Shown here piece after piece: positions 8,473 to 16,514 of a stretch of DNA of 35,201 nucleotides. The notes beneath the pieces were generated by a model. The model saw only the letters and a list, made by a program, of their open reading frames with translations. It did no database searches and was not told where the DNA came from. How positions within the stretch are numbered: position 1 is the stretch's first letter; every line of letters begins with the position of its first letter. The position numbers and the translations under genes are program-made. Origin of the DNA: a virus; IMG/VR virus record IMGVR_UViG_3300028840_003472, positions 1 through 35,201 of that record; one strand, 5' to 3'.

Positions 8473-10547
8473 ATATATTTTGCTGGTTCTGTATAAAGCA
8501 TTATTGCATTAATTGTAAGTTCTTGGTATGGAATATTTGCATCTAAAATTTCATTTGCACCAAATGATATAACCAATGAAACACTTTCACCAGTTGTCTG
8601 AGTATATACATGGTGCCATACTCTATCTTGCTCTGCTTCTTCTGGGACTAATGCATAAGCTGCTGTTTCAAGTTGCCTATCTCCCAAGTAATAGTTGAAA
8701 ATAAAATTTTCTATATTGGAATTATTTGGTCTTCCAATAATATCATATATTCCATTTGTTGCAGTACGATTGACATTGAACGCAATTTTATTTATTGAAG
8801 TTCCAAATCCCTGTTTCATATATGGATTAAATTGCTTTGTTATAATTCTTATACTATCAACAAGCGCTATAGTTCCATCTCCCAAATAATTACCAACTAC
8901 TGATGCATCATTGAGAATTCTAATAGTATTAGCATCTACAACTTGCTGAATTTCATAAGAACCATTAAGATCTGCAAGCAAAGAATTTTCTATTCTAACT
9001 ATAGAATCTACTTCTAATTGATGATTATATATTCGTAAATCAATATTATTTGCATCAAAGCGTGAAACAGCAATTATACTTTGAGATGAATAATTCTTAT
9101 AACTACTTGGGTTAAATAGTAATGTATACCCTTTATGATTACCATATAATGGTAATGGCTGCACATAGGTAGATCCATTTGGTGCAGTATATAATGTTCC
9201 GGAAGTGGTATAAAGATCTTTTATTATACTAAAAGTATTATTTCTATAGTTATACATAAGTATTCTATTAGGATAATATCTATCAGGGGCATCAAGGCTT
9301 CTAGCCATTAATATATAGATAACTTCTAATCCTGAATCTTTCAGTATTCTACCATATCTATATTCATATGAATCATAATCATCATCTAGCGTAAGACTTA
9401 TCTTATTTACATTTCTACCATCATAAATATAGATTCCAAAATTATTTGCAAATAATAATGTATTATTAACTTCAACAGTATTGCGTGATTCAGATCCGTG
9501 CGTTTCATCTACTAATGCAAGTTGAAATGGTTCTCTATAGTTACCAGTCGGTACTAATTCATATATTGAATATTCTGCAAATATAATTAATCTTCCATCG
9601 AGAATCTCTGCGCAAAATATCTGTTCTCCAGCAGGTAGATCAACAAAGCCACCTTTATTTGTCACAGCTGTAGGCTGATACCAAGAATCAGCATTGAATA
9701 CTTCTCCATATTCACTATATCTGATTCTATTTACGTGAGGTTGCTCTACTGCAGCACCTTCATATTCATAGGTATTTAACAAAAGCATTCTGCCTTGAAA
9801 ATCAATTATAAATCTACAACGTCTTACATTATAATTTGCCACGGCTGAAGTAGCAGGATAAAAATTTGTAAATATTGTAGTAGTATCATTATAATACTTA
9901 ATAGCAGTTCTATGATCAGTTACAAATAAGTGGCTCTCAACAGCATTTCTGCCTTGCCACGTCATACTTTGATAGCGTGCTGAATCAGGAATAGCAGGTG
10001 TTGGAACAGGCCCTGTGACACGTTGCCATGCATTAGGTGGATCATATTTATAAAAAAATTGCGTATCGTATGCAAATTCTTGAACTGTTCCGTTAGTCTT
10101 TTCATATAGACCAATTCCAAGAACTGGAAGACTAGGATACCAATATACTATTGTAGTAGCAGCTGCTCCAGTTATAGTTACGGTATTTGTTCCAGTATTA
10201 AATGTTCCTGTTGCTCCAGCAGGGGATACGTACATTGCACCATTAGCCTGATATACGGTAAATATTGTTGCGCCAACAGAAAATTGCTGCCCTATTGCAC
10301 CTGTTCCAGGAACTACGGTTGCACCTAGATTACCAGCTCCGTCAGTTGTGCCTATATTAATACGTAAGCGTGAAGTAAGGCCACGCGCATCAGTAATATC
10401 TAAAAATCTTGCTCCAGGACGACGCCTAATCTTTCCTTCGTATATGAACATATTTCTGAGTTGCTGAAATGTATCTTCAGGAATCATAAAAGGTACTAAA
10501 TTAGTCTTTATTCCTCCTTTTATAGGAGCTATTAGGAACTTATCCAT
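8469..10547 (-). CDS. P22 gp10-like beta-propeller tail/DNA-stabilisation protein
   Basis: Likely tail hub component that plugs the neck and keeps packaged DNA in. The frame opens at 10595, but the start at 10547 (MDKFLIAPIKGGI) is preferred: it overlaps the upstream stop by eight bases, suggesting coupled translation, and removes an odd Leu-rich leader. The N-terminus with RRRPGARFLD (about residues 40-55 of the shorter form), then repeated blades carrying motifs such as FLLNTYEYEG, GRLIIFAEYSIYEL and FGIYIYDGRNV, match packaged-DNA-stabilisation propeller proteins of short-tailed phages. Residues about 60-125 form an extra Gly/Thr-rich beta insert (GAIGQQFSVGATIFTVYQAN) not expected in a plain propeller, and a second beta insert sits near 480-540. 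It follows the neck-adaptor gene, the order expected for P22-type tails. Confidence 0.7.
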   Translation of the reverse strand: MDKFLIAPIKGGIKTNLVPFMIPEDTFQQLRNMFIYEGKIRRRPGARFLDITDARGLTSRLRINIGTTDGAGNLGATVVPGTGAIGQQFSVGATIFTVYQANGAMYVSPAGATGTFNTGTNTVTITGAAATTIVYWYPSLPVLGIGLYEKTNGTVQEFAYDTQFFYKYDPPNAWQRVTGPVPTPAIPDSARYQSMTWQGRNAVESHLFVTDHRTAIKYYNDTTTIFTNFYPATSAVANYNVRRCRFIIDFQGRMLLLNTYEYEGAAVEQPHVNRIRYSEYGEVFNADSWYQPTAVTNKGGFVDLPAGEQIFCAEILDGRLIIFAEYSIYELVPTGNYREPFQLALVDETHGSESRNTVEVNNTLLFANNFGIYIYDGRNVNKISLTLDDDYDSYEYRYGRILKDSGLEVIYILMARSLDAPDRYYPNRILMYNYRNNTFSIIKDLYTTSGTLYTAPNGSTYVQPLPLYGNHKGYTLLFNPSSYKNYSSQSIIAVSRFDANNIDLRIYNHQLEVDSIVRIENSLLADLNGSYEIQQVVDANTIRILNDASVVGNYLGDGTIALVDSIRIITKQFNPYMKQGFGTSINKIAFNVNRTATNGIYDIIGRPNNSNIENFIFNYYLGDRQLETAAYALVPEEAEQDRVWHHVYTQTTGESVSLVISFGANEILDANIPYQELTINAIMLYTEPAKYI

Positions 10548-11544
10548 AGTAGAACCATCCGTCATAATTCCAAGGAGCAGTAAGATTCGCAGCACCAGTA
10601 AATATAGTAGAAGTTCTATCTTTTGATTTATTCAAGTGAGTCTTGCGCATTACAAATAATTTTTGTCGCTCAAATTCAGGCATTATACTATTAACAGTTT
10701 CAAGATCTGATCTATCTTCTAATACTTTCTTTGCCGCGCCGTATGCTATAAATTGCCACCACTCTTTTATTAAAGGCGTATCTGCATTGTTATCAAATTC
10801 TGTGGGTTGCACTCGTACTTGTAATTTGACTTCATATACTTTGTCAGGAACAGGCCTTAAAGTAAAAGTATTATCAAAAAATAATATCCCGGTTGGCATA
10901 GTAGCAGTAAATGCAAATATCTCATACGTAATATCTTCGCCATCTGCTGGTGCGGCTCCAAAAGTGATATCTATAGCTCCAGTAAGATAATTAATAGTGC
11001 CTATATTATTATCACCATTGTCGCGTAGCTCTCCAGTATTACCTTCACGACCATATGCATCGGTATCAGGTACATCATGTGCAATTAAGGCCTCGCCAGC
11101 TGCATTTAAAGTTCCTATAAGGACCGAATTATGTAACACAGTAGTAGGCAAATTATAAGTAAAATTAGTAGTGACACCATCACCAGTTCCTATTGACCCT
11201 AGACTTTTTACTTGACTAAATTGATTATAAAAATCATTTGGATCTTGATAAATCTTAATCTGTCTGCCAGATAAATATACTGGCTGGTCAGTCATTATTA
11301 CAAAGTCTTTAAAATCTTTCAAATTAAAAATAAAGTTGCCGTCAGTAGTAGAATATGAATCAACATTAGGAGTAGTAGAGAACGATAAATTTCTAAAAAG
11401 ATCTGAGGTCTGAACTATCTGAGGAAAATCATACAAATAGAATGTATTTACATATTCTTTTAACGAATCTTCTGATAATTGAGTAGTTGAGAAACTTTTA
11501 GTTAACTTTCTAACTTTTTCTTTAATCTTTTCAAATGTTGCCAT
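10540..11544 (-). CDS. Neck / tail adaptor protein (P22 gp4-like position), 334 aa
   Basis: Starts MATFEKIKEKVRKLT after AAAGGGGAGTGGT. The N-terminal helical segment (1-60) and the C-terminal helical segment (about 265-320: IKEWWQFIAYGAAKKVLEDR) resemble head-tail adaptor proteins that bind the portal ring. Between them (about 115-210) is a beta-sandwich insert starting GTGDGVTTNFTYNL and ending GEDITYEIF, a pattern like the small beta inserts carried by many phage tail proteins. The gene sits directly upstream of the propeller tail factor and overlaps it. Assignment rests on order and general pattern rather than strong motif identity. Confidence 0.6.
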   Translation of the reverse strand: MATFEKIKEKVRKLTKSFSTTQLSEDSLKEYVNTFYLYDFPQIVQTSDLFRNLSFSTTPNVDSYSTTDGNFIFNLKDFKDFVIMTDQPVYLSGRQIKIYQDPNDFYNQFSQVKSLGSIGTGDGVTTNFTYNLPTTVLHNSVLIGTLNAAGEALIAHDVPDTDAYGREGNTGELRDNGDNNIGTINYLTGAIDITFGAAPADGEDITYEIFAFTATMPTGILFFDNTFTLRPVPDKVYEVKLQVRVQPTEFDNNADTPLIKEWWQFIAYGAAKKVLEDRSDLETVNSIMPEFERQKLFVMRKTHLNKSKDRTSTIFTGAANLTAPWNYDGWFYYG

Positions 11545-11575
11545 ACCACTCCCCTTTTAAATTTTAAATTTAAAT

Positions 11576-11935
11576 TTAATCAGTGTCACCCATAAGATCA
11601 TCTACTCTTCTGAATGTATAGCGTCTTACCATGCCTTCACGCTTTCTAAGATAATGTCCATGCTTATCAGTCTCTGCTTGACTTACAGGATAAGCACATC
11701 TATTAATATGCTTTGCTACTTTTAATGGTAATACATATTTTTTACCATCTTCTAGAGTATATTTTTTTGCAGGACCTTTATCATCACAATAAGAAAAAGT
11801 AATAGGGGCGCCACGGACTTCCCAATTTTTAAATATACCCTCTACCATTTGCTCTTTATTTTTAGACTTCTCTTTAGCATTAATAGCTTCTTCTAACTTA
11901 GTAGTAGATTTTATTTTTTGCTGATCATTTTGCAT
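11576..11935 (-). CDS. Small conserved-looking virion-region protein (119 aa), function unknown
   Basis: The ATG follows AAAGGAGAAATAT. The first 35 residues are Lys/Gln/Glu-rich and probably disordered; the rest looks like a small beta domain (WEVRGAPITFSYCD; KYTLEDGKKYVLPLKVAKHINRC; YTFRRVDDL). It lies between the capsid-region gene and the neck adaptor and directly after a terminator, so it may have its own promoter or depend on read-through. A minor head or head-completion protein is possible from position only. Confidence 0.6.
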   Translation of the reverse strand: MQNDQQKIKSTTKLEEAINAKEKSKNKEQMVEGIFKNWEVRGAPITFSYCDDKGPAKKYTLEDGKKYVLPLKVAKHINRCAYPVSQAETDKHGHYLRKREGMVRRYTFRRVDDLMGDTD

Positions 11936-11950
11936 ATATTTCTCCTTTAC

Positions 11951-11971
11951 AAAAAGGGGGCTAATGCCCCC
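11951..11971 (-). terminator. Rho-independent terminator after the capsid-region genes
   Basis: Perfect 6-bp stem GGGGGC/GCCCCC (11956-11961 and 11966-11971) with a 4-nt loop. Read on the minus strand it is followed by TTTTTG and lies seven bases past the stop of the 302-aa gene. It probably sets the high ratio of capsid to neck transcripts. Confidence 0.8.
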
Positions 11972-11977
11972 ATATAA

Positions 11978-12886
11978 TTATATTCCGAATGAATCGCCTG
12001 CAACCCAATAGATTTCGTCATTTGCAACACCACCTGCGGCAGTTGCTCCTGCTTTTAGTTCAAATCCCCTAAATTGGACATTTGTTACAGGACCACTAAG
12101 TGGTACTACTTCTGCATAAGTTGGTAACTCAGTACCAGTTACAGGAAATGCAAATGCTGTATATCCTGTAGAATCAATATTTACTGTAATAGTATTAAGA
12201 GTTGTATCAATTGCTGTTATTCTAGCTTCTGCTAGATTCATTTCTTTCATACCAAATGTATCTGGAACCATGATTCTTACATAGTCTCCTACTGCATAAT
12301 CATGAGCAACAGTCAATTCAATAACTGCTGAAGATGCTTGTGTAATAGAAGAGATGAATCTAGTACGTGGATACCATAATTTATCATATTTAACTCTATA
12401 GAAACTGTTAGCACCAGCAGCTACTATTTGAGCCATATATGGAAGCCTGAATGAAGTATTAGCAACAACTGTATCAATAGAAAAATCCATTCCATCAAGT
12501 TGTGTACCACCAGTTACGCTTTGAAATCTCACAATGCTTCCATTAACAAGACCTGTTGTAGAAGTTGCAGAGACAATAGGAATAGCAGCATTACTTATAG
12601 CAGTACCTGTAGTATTAATAGTATCTAACGGATTATCTCCAGTATTGATCTTTGTAATTCCAGTAGCAGCAGCCAACCCTATAGATGATAATGATTCATC
12701 AGCAGCTAACTTTATATATCCAACACCATATACCATTGGGTCTTGCCAATACGCTTGTGCTAATTCATCGGCACCCGCAGCTTCAGTAACTGTAAGATTA
12801 ACTATTTTTAACCAGTTAGCATCAAATGGTACCTCTAATAATTTATCTTTTCCGTCGGCAAGATAATATCCTTGCATCATAGCCAT
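11978..12886 (-). CDS. Probable capsid-associated / decoration protein (302 aa)
   Basis: The frame opens at 12913, but the start at 12886 (MAMMQGYYLADGK) has a strong AAAGGAG five bases upstream and avoids overlapping the capsid gene, so I prefer it. The protein is rich in beta-strand, Thr, Ala and Val. Residues about 95-150 (ATSTTGLVNGSIVRF ... DGMDFSIDTVVANTSFRL) have the pattern of small beta domains repeated in phage head and tail proteins, and the C-terminus (about 255-302) ends in strands. It lies just after the major capsid gene and before a terminator, so it is probably made at a high level. Head decoration or a head fibre is an inference from this. Confidence 0.6.
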   Translation of the reverse strand: MAMMQGYYLADGKDKLLEVPFDANWLKIVNLTVTEAAGADELAQAYWQDPMVYGVGYIKLAADESLSSIGLAAATGITKINTGDNPLDTINTTGTAISNAAIPIVSATSTTGLVNGSIVRFQSVTGGTQLDGMDFSIDTVVANTSFRLPYMAQIVAAGANSFYRVKYDKLWYPRTRFISSITQASSAVIELTVAHDYAVGDYVRIMVPDTFGMKEMNLAEARITAIDTTLNTITVNIDSTGYTAFAFPVTGTELPTYAEVVPLSGPVTNVQFRGFELKAGATAAGGVANDEIYWVAGDSFGI

Positions 12887-12896
12887 AATTTCTCCT

Positions 12897-13838
12897 TTAA
12901 GACAATGTTGCACGAACTCTTAATAGATAAGAGTCGTTAAGGATTCTAGGTACTTGTACCCATTTGACAGCAGCAGTAAAGTTCTGATGTAAAGGATCTA
13001 TCGGAGGTGTATACAAGAATTTAGCATTGCCTTCAAGTGAAACACGTGCAGCAGCTTCTTTACCAACGCAGAATATGTTATATACATCAGCACCATCAGC
13101 AGATTTCACTGAATCTATAGATCCTTGCGATGATACATGGAACGCAAATCCATTCACTGTACCATGCTCAGAATGTCTTATACCAATTTGATTTGGATAT
13201 TTTATTTTTTCAACAAATGTTTCAATCGAGTCCAAATCACTAATAAGATCTGTGTGACATAAAGCATAATATGCTTCACGTGTTGGTGTAGTATTTATTT
13301 TTGGCGATCCTTCACGGCCCATTATGCATGGATATGCATCATTACTACGTAGTGTCTGATATGCTCTAGCCATATCATCAGCAGTAACTTCTGTGGGTGT
13401 ATCACCATTATCACCGTCTACACAATTCTGGAATGAAGCAGTACTTGCTAAGACATTTCTGATTAACTCATCATCAGTCTCTTTCATAAAGACACCAAGT
13501 CTTTCAGCAAGGACATTTAATACCGGATCTTGGGAGGTTAATACTACTTGCTCATTCGAGGTAACATAAGTTCCATACCATTGAACCTGCGCATCGATAT
13601 CGATAGCAGTAAGTTGTTGGCCTGGAGGCGTTGCACCTGAATTTCCAAGAGGGGTGGTATTTGTTACTAACGGTATATATCGTCTGAATCTAAGAGTATT
13701 ACCATTATTACGTTGCAATACTTTTTGTTCTAATGGAAGACCATGTATTAAAGCTCTAGTTCTAGAGCGTAAAAGCTTATATGCGTAACTTTGAGCAATA
13801 GGAGGAGGCAACACAGTTGTAGTTGTAATATTACTCAT
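12897..13838 (-). CDS. Major capsid protein, N4-gp56 family type (313 aa)
   Basis: HK97-fold shell subunit. The N-terminus has the family pattern: YAYKLLRSRTRALIHGLPLE, then QRNNGNTLRFRRYIPL, and QVQWYGTYVTSNEQVVLTSQ followed by DPVL and a helix ERLGVFMKETDDELIRNVL, matching the N4-gp56 group. A middle A-domain with ALCHTDLISDLDS (about 195-210) and a C-terminal strand ending SYLLRVRATLS follow. AAGGAGTAGTT precedes the ATG. It is preceded by the scaffold gene and a terminator and has a structured leader (13888-13935). Length suits a small capsid protein. Confidence is high from motif pattern and gene order. Confidence 0.82.
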   Translation of the reverse strand: MSNITTTTVLPPPIAQSYAYKLLRSRTRALIHGLPLEQKVLQRNNGNTLRFRRYIPLVTNTTPLGNSGATPPGQQLTAIDIDAQVQWYGTYVTSNEQVVLTSQDPVLNVLAERLGVFMKETDDELIRNVLASTASFQNCVDGDNGDTPTEVTADDMARAYQTLRSNDAYPCIMGREGSPKINTTPTREAYYALCHTDLISDLDSIETFVEKIKYPNQIGIRHSEHGTVNGFAFHVSSQGSIDSVKSADGADVYNIFCVGKEAAARVSLEGNAKFLYTPPIDPLHQNFTAAVKWVQVPRILNDSYLLRVRATLS

Positions 13839-13887
13839 AACTACTCCTTGAATTAATTTTACATAAATAACATCACTATAACTGGGA

Positions 13888-13935
13888 GAGCGACGCCCTT
13901 ACAGCTCATGGAATGGCGAGTTCCTTACAGCCATT
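13888..13935 (-). promoter_or_regulatory. Tandem hairpins with matching 12-nt loops in the capsid-gene leader
   Basis: Two adjacent stem-loops lie 50-100 bases upstream of the capsid start. The stems differ (GAGC/GCTC at 13888-13891 and 13904-13907; AATGGC/GCCATT at 13912-13917 and 13930-13935) but the 12-nt loops (13892-13903 and 13918-13929) are nearly the same. In the minus-strand RNA they read TGTAAGGGCGTC and TGTAAGGAACTC. Conserved loops on unlike stems suggest a protein or RNA target. Confidence 0.55.
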
Positions 13936-13975
13936 TTTATGGTAGAACAGAAAAGAAAAAAATTTAAAGTAAAAT

Positions 13976-14013
13976 GTTGGGCACCTGAAAGGAAGTCACT
14001 TCAGGCACCCAAC
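13976..14013 (-). terminator. Terminator between scaffold and capsid genes
   Basis: A 14-bp stem (13976-13989 with 14000-14013, two G-T wobbles in minus-strand RNA) lies 13 bases past the scaffold stop and is followed on the minus strand by ATTTTACTTTAAATTTTTTT. It would separate scaffold and capsid transcription, implying a capsid promoter in the following 140 bases. Confidence 0.75.
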
Positions 14014-14025
14014 TAAAAAAGAGTG

Positions 14026-14793
14026 TTAATAACGAGAAATAGCATCATACATTTCTTCTTCAAGCTTAGCACCAACCTCTTCACTATAGCCATTAGCAAA
14101 TAAATTTGCATGCGATAATGGCGAATTTTCTTTCTCTTTTATAGACGAAGTTGGCCTAGGCTTTCCAGTATTATCATATACTTTTTTTTGATTATTTTTA
14201 TTTACAGAAGATTTTTTATCATCTTTCATAAATTTCTTAATTAATTTATAGGTTGCTTTACCTCTATTATAAAGCGGATCATTATTTTGCACTGAACTAC
14301 GCATTTCAGGATGCTCTTTTAAAAAAGATTTTACATTATCAGCGGTAACTACTTCACTAAAATCTGAAAATTCATTATTTAATTTTAATTCAGCTGTCAT
14401 TTCTTCACTATAAGCTTTCCATTGCTGTAACTGTTGCTCCATCTGTTTCATTTTAGAAGTAACTTTTCCAAGGTGCTTGCCTTCTACGTATTCATCATCT
14501 TTTATACCAATGTCATTTTGTGGTTGTTGAGGACTTTTTAATTGATGTTGAATATTTTCAACATATTTTGCCAACTGATCGCGCTCATATTCAGCCTGTG
14601 CAGCACGTTCTTCTTCACGCTTCTTTGCCTCTCTAAGGCTTTTAACATTTTCTTCAAAGGCATTATGTTCAAAATTTTGCTCTTTTTGTGGCTCTGGTTC
14701 AGCTTGAGATACCTCTTGAGCTTCTTGTACTTCCTCTGGAATAGTCTCAGTATTTTCAGGTTGTATCTCAGGTTCTAATATTTCTTCACTCAT
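14026..14793 (-). CDS. Capsid scaffolding protein (255 aa)
   Basis: Guides capsid assembly and is absent from the mature shell. The N-terminal 45 residues are strongly acidic (Glu/Gln/Pro), followed by a long charged coiled coil (about 45-150: REAKKREEERAAQAEYERDQ), a helical KSFLKEHPEMRSS segment and a Lys-rich C-terminal part (about 188-225), as expected for a scaffold whose basic tail binds the shell. AAGGAG precedes the ATG. It sits directly before the major capsid gene with a terminator between them, the usual scaffold-capsid order. Confidence 0.75.
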   Translation of the reverse strand: MSEEILEPEIQPENTETIPEEVQEAQEVSQAEPEPQKEQNFEHNAFEENVKSLREAKKREEERAAQAEYERDQLAKYVENIQHQLKSPQQPQNDIGIKDDEYVEGKHLGKVTSKMKQMEQQLQQWKAYSEEMTAELKLNNEFSDFSEVVTADNVKSFLKEHPEMRSSVQNNDPLYNRGKATYKLIKKFMKDDKKSSVNKNNQKKVYDNTGKPRPTSSIKEKENSPLSHANLFANGYSEEVGAKLEEEMYDAISRY

Positions 14794-14794
14794 G

Positions 14795-15325
14795 CTAACT
14801 CCTTGTTACTGCAAATACTTGCTTAGGAATGCTCTTATTTTCAAGATGCTCTCTTTTAGCAAGTTCTCCGCTATAATAATCCATAATATTTTTATATAAA
14901 TCTTTCTCATCTTCGGGAACGAGTCCAAGATTATATCTATAGAGCTCACATAGATCTACATCAGGAACTACCCAAAGAAATTCTATGCTCCCATTTTTAT
15001 GATGATACTTGTAAACTGCTTGGTCAAAAAAAGGCTTAGGACAAGTTCTTTGTGCAACAAATATATTCTTTTTTGCACCCTCGATAACTCTATCCAAACA
15101 GAATAATACTTGAATGTAAAAATCTTTGTCAAAATGCTTTTTGCCATTATTGATACACTCATTTATTTCATCAGGATATTTTTTAAGCTCTTCATCTACT
15201 TGTTCTTGTGCGCAATGAGTATTATCTTTTCTTGCAGATGCTAACTTGGATGACTGTTCTCCAATTGTAGACTGCTTTTTTTCTTCTAACTTAGTATATC
15301 TGATCCAACCTTTATATCTTTGCAT
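14795..15325 (-). CDS. Unknown protein between portal region and scaffold (176 aa)
   Basis: The frame opens at 15370; I prefer ATG 15325 (MQRYKGWIRYTKLEEKK), which has GGGAG five bases upstream. The N-terminal third is Lys/Glu/Gln-rich and helical; residues about 75-176 contain strands and conserved-looking aromatic and Cys residues (IQVLFCLDRVIEGAKKN; YKYHHKNGSIEFLWVVPD; LCELYRYNLGLVPEDE). Its stop lies one base before the scaffold ATG. The pattern resembles small proteins found near portal and scaffold genes of other phages, but I cannot name a family or function. Confidence 0.6.
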   Translation of the reverse strand: MQRYKGWIRYTKLEEKKQSTIGEQSSKLASARKDNTHCAQEQVDEELKKYPDEINECINNGKKHFDKDFYIQVLFCLDRVIEGAKKNIFVAQRTCPKPFFDQAVYKYHHKNGSIEFLWVVPDVDLCELYRYNLGLVPEDEKDLYKNIMDYYSGELAKREHLENKSIPKQVFAVTRS

Positions 15326-15343
15326 ACAACTCCCTTTACATTT

Positions 15344-15351
15344 GTTATAAT
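15344..15351 (+). promoter_or_regulatory. Extended -10 promoter candidate for the 88-aa gene
   Basis: TGTTATAAT-type extended -10 (TATAAT at 15346-15351 with upstream TG) without a good -35. A start near 15358 would give a 34-nt leader before the ribosome site and ATG 15392. It overlaps the divergent upstream region of the minus-strand 176-aa gene. Confidence 0.45.
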
Positions 15352-15391
15352 TTATATGACATAGGAACAATTTAAATGGAAGGGGAATTTT

Positions 15392-15658
15392 ATGAAAGTA
15401 CTTAAATTCGTTATCATATCAATGTTACTTTCTTGCGCAACAGTATGTCCAAGTACTAAAAAGCTACAGATTTCAAAAAAATCAATAGTTACTCTGAAAA
15501 AAGAGAAACGATACACTATAAGCGCTCAAGAATATCAAGACAGAATACAAAGAATATGCTCTCCAAATATAATTAAATCAGCGACAAGATTAGGAGTGAC
15601 TTTAATAAAAAGCTCTGCTATAATTATAGCAGCAGTTCTAAGATCAGTAATAAGATAA
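15392..15658 (+). CDS. Small predicted lipoprotein or membrane protein (88 aa)
   Basis: GGAAGGGG precedes the ATG. The N-terminus MKVLKFVIISMLLSCATVC is a short secretion signal with a possible lipobox (LLSC, Cys15). A Lys/Arg-rich middle (about 22-55) follows, and the C-terminal 30 residues (ATRLGVTLIKSSAIIIAAVL) form a second hydrophobic helix. A rho-independent terminator follows at once, so it is a single-gene unit. It may act in the envelope (superinfection exclusion, lysis help or host modification), but nothing identifies the role. It is divergent from the scaffold-side gene. Confidence 0.6.
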   Translation: MKVLKFVIISMLLSCATVCPSTKKLQISKKSIVTLKKEKRYTISAQEYQDRIQRICSPNIIKSATRLGVTLIKSSAIIIAAVLRSVIR

Positions 15659-15676
15659 AAAAGCGTTTCATGTAAC

Positions 15677-15708
15677 GGTCTGCGGTAGAAATACCCAGAC
15701 CATTTTTA
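15677..15708 (+). terminator. Terminator after the 88-aa plus-strand gene
   Basis: Stem GGTCTG/CAGACC (15677-15682, 15696-15701) with an inner GGTA/TACC stem, followed by ATTTTTAT. It ends the first plus-strand unit 20 bases past its stop and lies just before the promoter of the second unit. Confidence 0.75.
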
Positions 15709-15725
15709 TATCTATTTTATATTCT

Positions 15726-15754
15726 TTGACACGAGTAATATTTTGTGTTAAAAT
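15726..15754 (+). promoter_or_regulatory. Strong sigma70-like promoter of the plus-strand cassette
   Basis: Perfect -35 TTGACA (15726-15731), 17-bp spacer, -10 TAAAAT (15749-15754). The spacer shares TAATATT and TGTGT with the early promoter at 28602-28630. Transcription would start near 15761 and drive the cassette 15793-17591. It lies right after a terminator, so the cassette is an independent unit. Confidence 0.8.
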
Positions 15755-15792
15755 ACTTAATAGAAAGGGATTTTACCATACGAAAGGACAAC

Positions 15793-15981
15793 GTGACCGA
15801 TTTTATTTTTTACGTACTTCTTATATCAATTATTTTCCCAATAATTCATCTCTTCACAAGCTGGATGTTCTCCCCATTTTATAAGATCAGAAGAGAATAT
15901 TGTGCATGCTGCTCAAAAAGCTTGCATTGCCAAAGTTGTCGTGAAAAAATGACAGATTGTTGTAGCAAAAAAGGGAACTGA
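15793..15981 (+). CDS. Cys-rich single-pass membrane protein (62 aa)
   Basis: The frame extends back to a GTG at 15745, but that codon is upstream of the expected transcript start. The GTG at 15793 has GAAAGGA just upstream, so I choose it. Residues about 3-25 (FIFYVLLISIIFPIIHLFTS) form one transmembrane helix. The tail after a basic KIRR stop-transfer carries eight cysteines in about 30 residues (C-A-CC, C-x-x-C, CC), suggesting a metal-binding or disulfide-bonded module. First gene of the cassette; the next ATG is one base after its stop. Unknown function. Confidence 0.6.
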   Translation: MTDFIFYVLLISIIFPIIHLFTSWMFSPFYKIRREYCACCSKSLHCQSCREKMTDCCSKKGN

Positions 15982-15982
15982 A

Positions 15983-16195
15983 ATGTATAAATTATTCTTA
16001 TTACTGTTACTTTGTTCTCAAATTCATACTATGAAAAAAAGTCCTAAATGGATAGATGAAGATTTCAAAAAAGCTAGAAATTTATTTAAACTTCACAAAA
16101 AAATTAAATCTATCAAAGAAGAAGAATCAAAAAAGAAATATCTTAAAGATCAAATAAAAAGAAAGGATTTTAATGAAAGACAAGATTACATTTAA
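15983..16195 (+). CDS. Small secreted or membrane-anchored Lys-rich protein (70 aa)
   Basis: GGGAAC lies before the ATG. MYKLFLLLLLCSQIHTM is a short secretion signal; the rest is a strongly basic, probably helical stretch (LHKKIKSIKEEESKKK). Its end overlaps the next gene by 23 bases. Such peptides could act in the periplasm or at the membrane. No family recognised. Confidence 0.55.
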   Translation: MYKLFLLLLLCSQIHTMKKSPKWIDEDFKKARNLFKLHKKIKSIKEEESKKKYLKDQIKRKDFNERQDYI

Positions 16196-16514
16196 AGATT
16201 TAAATACAAAAGGTAAAGAAATAATCTGGAATTCTAAAAAGAATGAAGATGATACACATAAAGTTACTATTGTGTACGACAATAAAAAAGAAATTGTTCT
16301 ACAGAAGGTTCCTTGTCAATATGTAAAAGAAGATGGAGATTTTGAGCAAAAAGTTCTTGATGAGAAAGAATCTCAAAAATTAGTTGACCGAAGAATACAA
16401 TCACTTATCAATCAAATGCAGCAATCTATATTTACAACTAAATTTTATGGTGGAAATATAGAAGGATATGTGACATCTGGATCGGAAAAAGAGGTAGAAA
16501 ATGGAAAAGGCTAA
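16173..16514 (+). CDS. Unknown cassette protein (113 aa)
   Basis: GAAAGGA precedes the ATG, which lies inside the end of the previous gene. Residues about 18-55 suggest a small antiparallel beta sheet (HKVTIVYDNKKEIVLQKVPC), followed by a charged helix (about 60-90) and a Gly-rich end. No signal peptide or membrane segment, so it is probably cytoplasmic. Overlaps the next gene by 14 bases. No family recognised. Confidence 0.55.
   Translation: MKDKITFKDLNTKGKEIIWNSKKNEDDTHKVTIVYDNKKEIVLQKVPCQYVKEDGDFEQKVLDEKESQKLVDRRIQSLINQMQQSIFTTKFYGGNIEGYVTSGSEKEVENGKG

Noticed and set aside
13881-13935. tRNA-like string (CTGGGAGAGCG followed by CCCTTACA)
   Set aside because: It resembles a tRNA D-arm and anticodon loop, but the anticodon stem does not pair, there is no T-loop GTTCGAA-type sequence and no acceptor stem. 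The tandem hairpins explain it better.
15745-15792. Upstream GTG start for the Cys-rich membrane protein
   Set aside because: It lies within the promoter, before the expected transcript start, and has no ribosome site; GTG 15793 has GAAAGGA.
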